From: Pusillimonas sp. UBA3987
Lineage (GTDB): Bacteria; Pseudomonadota; Gammaproteobacteria; Burkholderiales; Burkholderiaceae_B
Reading direction: 5' to 3'
DNA length: 64,000 bases
Assembly: GCA_002384935.1 (NCBI GenBank)
Contig: DGCD01000021.1
Span: 62,001-126,000, forward strand
Position 1 is the stretch's first letter. Each line of letters starts with the position of its first letter. This document shows positions 51,948 through 58,944 of the stretch, one piece after another. The notes below the pieces were generated by a model. It did not search any database and was not told the DNA's origin. It saw only the letters and a list, made by a program, of their open reading frames with translations. Made by a program: the position numbers and the translations under genes.

Positions 51948-53636
51948 ATGAATAAGCGCAAAGTGAAGAACGTCCTCTTCATTATGTGTGACCAACTGCG
52001 CGCCGATTATCTGTCGTGCTTTGGCCACCCCGCCTTGAAAACCCCCAATCTCGACGCGCTGGCCGCAAAAGGTGTTTTGTTTGAACGCGCCTATGTGCAA
52101 TCGCCGGTCTGCGGCCCATCCCGCATGAGTTATTACACCGGCCGGTATGTTCATTCACACGGGGCCAGCTGGAATTTTGTTCCGCTCAAAGTCGGTGAAA
52201 TGACAATAGGTGATCACCTGCGTCCACTCGGCGTGCAGTCGGCCATTGTCGGTAAAACCCACATGAGGGCCGACCTTTCCGGCATGGCCAGATTGGGCAT
52301 TGACCCGAACTCAAAGATCGGACGCCGCATTGGCGAATGTGGTTTCGACCCCTACGAGCGAGACGACGGCATCCACCCCTATTCGGGTCATGACCCCGAA
52401 CCTGCCTACAACCAGTATTTAAGGGATCAGGGTTTTGAAGGCGATAACCCCTGGGAAGAGTGGGCAAATGCAACCGTCGATGACGAAGGGAATATCCGAT
52501 CAGGCTGGTTTCTGAAATACTCCAACAAGGCAGCTCGCATACCCGACGAACATTCGGAAACGCCCTACATTACTCGTCGTGCCATGGACTTTATCGACGA
52601 AGCCGGTAATCGGCCATGGTGCATGCACTTGTCTTACATTAAGCCGCATTGGCCCTACATTGCGCCCGAGCCCTATGCCAGTATGTTCAAGCCGTCGGAT
52701 GCCTTGCCGGTAGTGCGCTCGGAAGAAGAAAAGCACAACCCTCACCCTGTTTATGAAGCCATGATGCATCATCGTGTTTCACAGACATTCTCGCGAGATG
52801 AAGTGCGTGAAACAGTGCTTTGCGGTTACATGGGCCTAATTAAACAAATCGACGACCAGTTGGGTCTGCTGTTCTCATTCATGGAGGAGCGCGGCCTGAT
52901 GGACAACACCATGATCGTCTTCACGTCAGACCATGGCGATTACATGGGCGATCATTGGATGGGTGAAAAAGACCTTTTCCACGAACCGGTGATACGTGTG
53001 CCACTGATTGTGTACGACCCAGATCCCAGGGCCGACTGCACCCGAAACACGCGCAACAAAGCACTGGTCGAAGCCGTGGATTTGGCCCCCACCTTTCTTG
53101 ATGCTTACGGCGGCCCCGCCGTGCCCCACATTATGGATGGACGTTCGTTGCGCCCCCTGCTTTTTGGCGAGCAACCAAAAGACTGGCGCCAGACAGTAAT
53201 TTGCGAGTACGACTACGCCTTCCAGGATTCTCGTATTGAGCTGAACACGAAGGCGCGCCAGGCCTGGATGCGCATGATTTTTGATGGGCGTTGGAAGTAC
53301 GTCTTGTTTGAAAACTATCGTCCGATGCTTTTTGACCTGCAAAACGATCCCAACGAATTTCACGATTTGGGTGAATCACAAGAACACGAACACATTGAAG
53401 CACGTGCGCGGCTTCACGAAGCGCTGTTCCAGTGGGCCAGAGCACCGCGTCAACGCGTCACCGTTACCGACGATGCGATCGAGTCGGTCGAGGTGCAACC
53501 TCGCATTTCAGAAGGGGGCATCTTGATTGGTTACTGGGATGAAGAAGAGCTGGTAACGGCTCGACAAGGCTTCAAGCCCAGATTTGCCTCTACCAACCCC
53601 TTGGTGAAATCTACTTTAGACCGCCTGACGGCATAA
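51948..53636 (+). CDS. Sulfatase / phosphonate monoester hydrolase-type enzyme (alkaline phosphatase superfamily)
   Basis: A 562-residue alkaline-phosphatase-superfamily hydrolase. Visible elements are the metal aspartate Asp15 (FIMCDQLRAD), the formylglycine-forming cysteine Cys55 in CGPSRMSYYTGR (C-x-P-S-R), GKTHM at residues 102-106, and metal ligands Asp328 and His329 in FTSDHGDYMGDH. Both arylsulfatases and phosphonate/phosphodiester monoesterases share this plan. There is no signal peptide, so it acts in the cytoplasm on an imported ester. AGGAGG precedes the ATG by four bases; the earlier in-frame ATG lacks such a site. It heads the cupin-TRAP operon. Confidence 0.86.
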   Translation: MNKRKVKNVLFIMCDQLRADYLSCFGHPALKTPNLDALAAKGVLFERAYVQSPVCGPSRMSYYTGRYVHSHGASWNFVPLKVGEMTIGDHLRPLGVQSAIVGKTHMRADLSGMARLGIDPNSKIGRRIGECGFDPYERDDGIHPYSGHDPEPAYNQYLRDQGFEGDNPWEEWANATVDDEGNIRSGWFLKYSNKAARIPDEHSETPYITRRAMDFIDEAGNRPWCMHLSYIKPHWPYIAPEPYASMFKPSDALPVVRSEEEKHNPHPVYEAMMHHRVSQTFSRDEVRETVLCGYMGLIKQIDDQLGLLFSFMEERGLMDNTMIVFTSDHGDYMGDHWMGEKDLFHEPVIRVPLIVYDPDPRADCTRNTRNKALVEAVDLAPTFLDAYGGPAVPHIMDGRSLRPLLFGEQPKDWRQTVICEYDYAFQDSRIELNTKARQAWMRMIFDGRWKYVLFENYRPMLFDLQNDPNEFHDLGESQEHEHIEARARLHEALFQWARAPRQRVTVTDDAIESVEVQPRISEGGILIGYWDEEELVTARQGFKPRFASTNPLVKSTLDRLTA

Positions 53637-53652
53637 CCAGGAGCCATTCATC

Positions 53653-54153
53653 ATGACTGAGACTTCATCCACCACCCTTGAAATCCCCGACATCACCCCG
53701 GCCAATGCTGGCCTGGATGGTGTGGCCTGGAATGTAATGGGACAAGTTTACGTACCTAAACAAGTGAGTGACGAGAGCATAGCGTGGCATGCAACGTTTC
53801 CCATTGAAACGTTTGTTCCACCGCACACACACCCGTTCCAGGACGAATACATTTTTGTTATTGACGGCCGTATCGACCTGCTTTTGGACGGCAAAAAAAG
53901 AACGGCGTCCAGTGGCGACCTGGTGCGCATGCCGCGAGGCTTGCCCCATGCCTTCTTTAATAACTCAGGTGAAGCCGTCACAGCCCTGTTCTGGGCCGCC
54001 CCGGCCGGAAAATTGCTAGAGCTGTATCAGCGGTTGCACAACGTAACCAACCCGGCGGAGGCGACTCGAATCGCGCGTGACTACGACGTTATTTTCGCGC
54101 CGCCGGTATCGTCGGCGGCCACAACAAGAGCAGAGTCCAAACCTGCCGCATAA
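53653..54153 (+). CDS. Cupin-domain protein
   Basis: A 166-residue single-cupin protein. The first cupin motif is PPHTHPFQDEYIFVIDG (two histidines, glutamate) and the second is RMPRGLPHAFFNNSG, with metal-binding histidine. An AGGAG box lies ahead of the start. Such proteins act as dioxygenases, isomerases or small-molecule sensors; the chemistry cannot be told here. It lies between the sulfatase and the TRAP transporter in one operon and probably acts on the same imported compound or its product. Confidence 0.85.
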   Translation: MTETSSTTLEIPDITPANAGLDGVAWNVMGQVYVPKQVSDESIAWHATFPIETFVPPHTHPFQDEYIFVIDGRIDLLLDGKKRTASSGDLVRMPRGLPHAFFNNSGEAVTALFWAAPAGKLLELYQRLHNVTNPAEATRIARDYDVIFAPPVSSAATTRAESKPAA

Positions 54154-54199
54154 CTGCCAAAGCAGTTTCAAAATATACAAACACCAAAGGAGACAAATC

Positions 54200-55219
54200 A
54201 TGAATATCAAGAACGTGCTGGGTGCGGGCGTGCTGGCACTCGCTGCTATCGGAACGGCCGCTCAAGCGGAAACCAAACTGCTGTTTAATATGTTCATGGC
54301 ACCGCAAGACCCATTCAACACCATGGTGTTGAAGCCTTGGGCAGAAGATGTAGTCAAGGCTACCGATGGGCGTGTCAAAATTGATTTCGCCCCGGCCAGT
54401 ATGGCCTCACCTCAGGCGCAGATGGATGCGGTTGAAAAAGGGGTTTTTGACGGCGCCTACATGTACCACGGCTTTCTGCAAGGCAGGGTCAAGCTTTCGC
54501 AAATCGCGCATCTGCCGTTCATTAACGTCAACGCAAAGGGCAGCTCCATTGCCCTATGGCGCACCTACGAAAAATACTTTGCCGACGCCAACGAATATAA
54601 AGACGTTCAGTTGTTGTCGCTTTTCACCTTTCCGGGTGGGCCCATTTACGGCATGAGTGACCCCGTCAAGTCCACAGCCGACCTTGACGGCATCAAAATT
54701 TATTCTGTTGCCGGTAATGTCGCCAACATGCTGACCGAGACCGGCGCAGGTGTCGTCGTTGCACCGGCCGCCCGCAGCTACGAAATTATTTCCGGTGGCA
54801 CGGTCGATGCGTTTGCAGGCTACCCGCTCTATAGCGCCACCGCATTCCATACCGCCCAATACGCCAAAGCCGTTACCGACATACCGGGGCAAATGTCGGC
54901 GCCCAGCTTCGCGCTGTTCGTCAACAAAAAAAGCTGGCAAGCCATTTCCGAGGCCGATCGCAAGATCGTCATGGACTTATCCGGCGAGGCTTTTGCCGCT
55001 CGCCTGGAAGCCATTGATCAGCTTGAAGCCAAATTACGCAAAGATGTTGCAGGTCAAGGCACACCGTTCATGGAGGCAGACGAAAGCCTGATGACTACTT
55101 TGCACACATACGGCAAGAAGTTGCGCAGTGACTGGATAACGGCAGCCGCTGAGTTGGACGTCGACGGTGAGGCTGCGCTTAAGTTCTACGAGCAGGAAGC
55201 CAAATCGTACGCGCAGTAA
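54200..55219 (+). CDS. TRAP transporter substrate-binding protein (DctP family)
   Basis: A 339-residue periplasmic binding protein with a clear signal peptide (MNIKNVLGAGVLALAAIGTAAQA, cleavage after residue 23). DctP features are LDGIKIYSVAGNVANMLTETG, FAGYPLYSATAFHTAQYAK and the C-terminal helices. The ATG at 54200 is preceded by AAAGGAGA; the upstream open frame overlapping the cupin is rejected. It captures an organic acid or similar ligand for the two permease subunits that follow. Confidence 0.92.
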   Translation: MNIKNVLGAGVLALAAIGTAAQAETKLLFNMFMAPQDPFNTMVLKPWAEDVVKATDGRVKIDFAPASMASPQAQMDAVEKGVFDGAYMYHGFLQGRVKLSQIAHLPFINVNAKGSSIALWRTYEKYFADANEYKDVQLLSLFTFPGGPIYGMSDPVKSTADLDGIKIYSVAGNVANMLTETGAGVVVAPAARSYEIISGGTVDAFAGYPLYSATAFHTAQYAKAVTDIPGQMSAPSFALFVNKKSWQAISEADRKIVMDLSGEAFAARLEAIDQLEAKLRKDVAGQGTPFMEADESLMTTLHTYGKKLRSDWITAAAELDVDGEAALKFYEQEAKSYAQ

Positions 55220-55236
55220 ACCTACCGGACACGACC

Positions 55237-55740
55237 ATGACTACAAGAGCATTTGGTTTCAGCTATTTTGCTCGCGTCTTGGGTTACGTCAGTGCATTGC
55301 CTTTGGCATTAATTGTTGTACTGACGTTCTCCGACGTATTTGCCCGTTATGTTTTCGCTCATCCGATTCCGGGCGCTTCGGAAATTATCCAGTTCGCGAT
55401 GGCAATGGCCATTTTTACCGCCCTGCCGCTGGTTACCCAGGCCGGCGGCCACATAACCGTTGATCTTTTTACCAGTGGTGTCAGCAACCGCAGGAAAGCC
55501 TGTTTACAAGTGCCGGCAGAACTGCTTAGTGGCGTTGCGCTGGCCGTTATAGCCTGGCGACTGTGGGTACAGGCCGGTGAATACGCAGGAAACAACACCG
55601 CAACAATCGTACTCGACTTAAACATGGCGCCTCTGGCTTATGCAATGTCGATTTTCTCGGCTGTGTCAGTTGTCGTTGCCGGCGTGCGCACCATTGAAGC
55701 AATGCGGGCCATCGCAACGCCAACGGAGGTACCCCAATGA
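55237..55740 (+). CDS. TRAP transporter small permease (DctQ family)
   Basis: A 167-residue membrane protein with four hydrophobic segments, including the DctQ elements SDVFARYVFAHPIPGASEI and PLVTQAGGHITVDLF. It forms the stator-like partner of DctM in the inner membrane. It starts 17 bases after dctP, and the dctM ATG overlaps its stop as ATGA. Confidence 0.9.
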   Translation: MTTRAFGFSYFARVLGYVSALPLALIVVLTFSDVFARYVFAHPIPGASEIIQFAMAMAIFTALPLVTQAGGHITVDLFTSGVSNRRKACLQVPAELLSGVALAVIAWRLWVQAGEYAGNNTATIVLDLNMAPLAYAMSIFSAVSVVVAGVRTIEAMRAIATPTEVPQ

Positions 55741-57029
55741 TTGCTTCCCTGATTGGCTTCGGCATCCTGTTTTTGTTGGCCTTCGCGGGTGTTCCGCTTG
55801 CTTTCGCAATGTTGATCGTTGGCACGGTTGGCTTTGCACTGCTACGCGGCAGCTTCGAGTCGGCTTATTCCATGCTGGCACAACAGGTTGTCGATGCATC
55901 TGCCAACGACGGCATGGCCGTTCTGCCCATGTTTATTTTAATGGGCTTGTTCGTACACAAGTCAGATCTGTCGGAAGATTTGTACAAGGCAGCCAATGCC
56001 TGGCTAGGTCATCTTCGTGGCGGTTTGGCGCATGCAACGGTTGCAGCGTGCGCGATATTTGCTGCGATCTCGGGCAGCTCTATTGCCACGGCCGCCACCA
56101 TGAGCAAGGTTGCTATTCCTCCCATGCGCCGCCTGGGTTACCACGATGCGCTGTCGTGCGGCTCCGTCGCCTCGGCGGGCGTGCTTGGCGTACTAATACC
56201 GCCCTCTGTGCCGTTGGTGGTTTACGGGTTGTTAACCAATACCGACATTCGACAATTGTTTATTGCCGCCATTGTGCCAGGCCTGATGCTGGCTCTACTG
56301 TTTGTTATTGCGGTTATAGGCGTTGTTACGCTGCATCCGGATTGGGGACCCACCGGAGAGCGAAAAAGCTGGCAAGAGCGTTTCACGTCGTTAAAAAGTG
56401 TGTGGATGATTCTGTTGCTGTTCGTCGCTATTATTGGTGGTTTGTACGCCGGGATTTTCACGGCAACCGAGTCTGCCGGCATTGGGGCAAGCGGCGCCTT
56501 ATTAATCGGCTTGCTCAGACGCAAAATGACCTGGCCGACCCTGTTCGAATGCCTGAAAGACACGGCCCGTACCACCGCTATGATCTTCACCATTGTATTC
56601 GGTGCATTCGTGTTCGCAAACTTCATCACGTTATCCGGCCTTACTGCAGCATTAATCGACATGCTTCAGCAACAGAATATGGGCACGCTTGGATTGCTGT
56701 TAATGATGATGGTGATCTACCTGGTATTGGGTGCGCTAATGGAAAGCCTGAGTCTGCTGATTCTGACTGCGCCTATTTTTCATGCCATTGCAACGTCGGT
56801 CGGCATTCACCCGATTTGGTTTGGTATTTTTGTGGTGATGATGATTGAAATCGGCCTGTTAACACCGCCGGTTGGCATGAATGTTTTCACGGTGAAAACG
56901 ATGAACCCGGATGTACCGATTCGCACGATTTTCAAAGGCAGCATGCCTTTCGTAGCGGCAAATATGGTGGGGGTTGGCGTATTTATTGCGTTCCCGATTA
57001 TCGGCGTGTTTCTGCTGCGCTGGTTCTAG
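55737..57029 (+). CDS. TRAP transporter large permease (DctM family)
   Basis: A 430-residue membrane protein with about twelve segments. It carries typical DctM motifs: FAGVPLAFAMLIVG, AISGSSIATAATMSKVAIP, GVLIPPSVPLVVYGLLT, TATESAGIGASGALLIG and LLTPPVGMNVF. It drives sodium-coupled uptake with DctPQ. It closes the sulfatase operon and converges on the cytochrome c gene with a 37-base gap. The sequence gives no substrate; dicarboxylate-like or sulfonate/aromatic acid ligands are possible. Confidence 0.92.
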   Translation: MIASLIGFGILFLLAFAGVPLAFAMLIVGTVGFALLRGSFESAYSMLAQQVVDASANDGMAVLPMFILMGLFVHKSDLSEDLYKAANAWLGHLRGGLAHATVAACAIFAAISGSSIATAATMSKVAIPPMRRLGYHDALSCGSVASAGVLGVLIPPSVPLVVYGLLTNTDIRQLFIAAIVPGLMLALLFVIAVIGVVTLHPDWGPTGERKSWQERFTSLKSVWMILLLFVAIIGGLYAGIFTATESAGIGASGALLIGLLRRKMTWPTLFECLKDTARTTAMIFTIVFGAFVFANFITLSGLTAALIDMLQQQNMGTLGLLLMMMVIYLVLGALMESLSLLILTAPIFHAIATSVGIHPIWFGIFVVMMIEIGLLTPPVGMNVFTVKTMNPDVPIRTIFKGSMPFVAANMVGVGVFIAFPIIGVFLLRWF

Positions 57030-57066
57030 GGTAGGTTTCACCACTTGAAAAATCAGAAAAGGGGGC

Positions 57067-58377
57067 TCAATCTATAGCGCGCACAACAGCATTAACCTGC
57101 TCCACGGTAACCGGTGTGCTCTTGCCGCCCCACTGTCCTCTAAGCCAGGTTGCCAAATCGGCAATTGTTTCGTTACTCAGCTCACCCGAGAAACCCGGCA
57201 TCGCGTACATACGCTGACCATCGGAAAACACCTGGGTGGGAATACCCTCGAGAATGACCTTAATCAAATTGTGCGGGCTATCACTGGCAAGCGTCGAGTT
57301 GCCGTACATTGCGGGCGCAACATTGGGAATACCTTCGCCATTCGCGCCATGACAGCCGGCACAGGCTGAAGCATAAGTCAGGCGCCCGGTAACCTGATCG
57401 GTCTCCCCGGTTTCAGGCGTTGCTGCAACAGAGACCGGTTCGGGTGGCGCTGCCGGTACAGCAACTTTTCCATCGGGGCCCGTTAGCAAATACGTTGCAA
57501 TGGCCTGGACATCGTCGGTTTGCATTTGGCTTGTCGAGAAGTGCACCACCGTATACATGTCTGAGTAGGCGGTTCCCTGAGGCGATACACCGGTATTTAA
57601 ATACTGAACCAACGTACGCACATCGAAGCCGCGCTGGCTTAAGTTTCCGGCGGTGATATCGGGCACATCCACGCCATTGATATTTCCGCCCTGCAACGAG
57701 CGAGAGAAGTCGGTGCCCATCATGAAGTTCTGAGGGGTATGACACGCCGCGCAATGACCCACACCTTGAACAAGATAAGCCCCACGAAGCCATTGTTCGG
57801 ACGCATTTGTCTTGCTTGGCGGCTCACGATCAGGAAAATTAAGCAGGTTCCAGAAATTCATGAACGGTCGCACCGGAAACTGGAACACACCAGTATTGGA
57901 CACATTAGACACAGCAATCGGCTCAATGCTCATAAAGTAAGCATAGAGCGCATCAATGTCATCCGGCCGCGTGATATGCGTAAAAACATAAGGCATCGCC
58001 GGATACAAGTTACGACCACCGGGCGCGACACCATCTCGCAAAACACGATGAAAGTCTTCACGCGTGTAATCGCCAATTCCGTGCTTGGGATCAGGTGTGA
58101 TGTTCGTTGAGTGCAAAGTGCCAAAGGGCGTGTCAATGGCAACACCGCCACTGCCCCTGGGCCCTTGCGGCTGGGAATGACACCCGAAACAATCACCGGC
58201 CAGCGCCAACTCTCGACCCCGGGGTAGAAGCGATTGCATTTGCTCTTCTGTGAGTGGCGACTTCGCTTGCGACGACACTGTCGACTGATTGAACAGGCCG
58301 CTAAGCACCGCCACAACAAAAAGAACAACCACGCCAAAAATACACCCAATGGCAATACGCAAGCCTCGGCGTTTCAT
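57067..58377 (-). CDS. Triheme cytochrome c subunit (dehydrogenase electron acceptor)
   Basis: A 436-residue protein with an N-terminal membrane anchor (residues 8-29) and three CxxCH heme sites at C63-H67 (CFGCH), C209-H213 (CAACH) and C339-H343 (CAGCH). Such triheme subunits pass electrons from periplasmic alcohol, aldehyde or molybdenum hydroxylase enzymes to the respiratory chain. It is the third gene after the molybdenum large subunit and the 2Fe-2S subunit, so it is the electron acceptor of that complex. Confidence 0.9.
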   Translation of the reverse strand: MKRRGLRIAIGCIFGVVVLFVVAVLSGLFNQSTVSSQAKSPLTEEQMQSLLPRGRELALAGDCFGCHSQPQGPRGSGGVAIDTPFGTLHSTNITPDPKHGIGDYTREDFHRVLRDGVAPGGRNLYPAMPYVFTHITRPDDIDALYAYFMSIEPIAVSNVSNTGVFQFPVRPFMNFWNLLNFPDREPPSKTNASEQWLRGAYLVQGVGHCAACHTPQNFMMGTDFSRSLQGGNINGVDVPDITAGNLSQRGFDVRTLVQYLNTGVSPQGTAYSDMYTVVHFSTSQMQTDDVQAIATYLLTGPDGKVAVPAAPPEPVSVAATPETGETDQVTGRLTYASACAGCHGANGEGIPNVAPAMYGNSTLASDSPHNLIKVILEGIPTQVFSDGQRMYAMPGFSGELSNETIADLATWLRGQWGGKSTPVTVEQVNAVVRAID

Positions 58378-58392
58378 TTGAACCCCCTTGTC

Positions 58393-58944
58393 TTAAGCTT
58401 CATTGATCACGCAGCCCGGCGTATTCAGTGCCACTTCACGCACCGCCTCATAGTAGCGAACATAACCCGTGCAACGGCAGATATGGTCATTCAATGCCAC
58501 CTCGATCGCACTCTCCAGATCCGCACGTTCAACAGGTTCCCGTTTAAGACGGTCGATGAACACTGTGGCGGCAGCGACAAAACCGGCGGTGCAATAACCG
58601 CACTGAAAGGAAAAGTGCTCGATAAACGCCTGTTGCACAGGCGTTAAGCTTTGCAGCGTGCCATCCGCATTCTTCCTGGCATGGCCCTCGATGGTCACAA
58701 TCGACTTGCCGTGAAAAAAATGGGCATCAAAAACACAGGTTCGAACATCCGATGTCGTGCCATCGGCATGCTGCTCAACGACTGTGCACGCATGGCAAAT
58801 GCCCTGGCCACAGCCAAAATGCGTCCCAGTTAAATTCAGATACTCGTGCAAAAAGTCGATCATGGGCATGCCTACGGGCACCTCGAAAGGTCCGGTGGAT
58901 TTCCCGTTGATCGTTAAAGCTAACGTCCTTTTTTCTATACTCAT
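58393..58944 (-). CDS. (2Fe-2S) subunit of molybdenum hydroxylase (isoquinoline oxidoreductase alpha-like)
   Basis: A 183-residue xanthine-oxidase-family iron-sulfur subunit. The plant-type 2Fe-2S cluster uses C45, C50, C53 and C70. The second cluster uses C115, C118, C156 and C158 (QCGYC and CRC). It passes electrons from the molybdenum subunit to the triheme cytochrome. The start overlaps the molybdenum gene stop (ATGA), and the cytochrome gene follows after 15 bases. It lacks a signal peptide and is probably exported with its Tat-bearing partner. Confidence 0.92.
   Translation of the reverse strand: MSIEKRTLALTINGKSTGPFEVPVGMPMIDFLHEYLNLTGTHFGCGQGICHACTVVEQHADGTTSDVRTCVFDAHFFHGKSIVTIEGHARKNADGTLQSLTPVQQAFIEHFSFQCGYCTAGFVAAATVFIDRLKREPVERADLESAIEVALNDHICRCTGYVRYYEAVREVALNTPGCVINEA

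Noticed and set aside
55640..56848. A 402-codon open frame overlapping dctQ/dctM in another frame
   Set aside because: The translation is cysteine/arginine/histidine-rich and unlike any family, while the overlapping frames are clear TRAP permeases.
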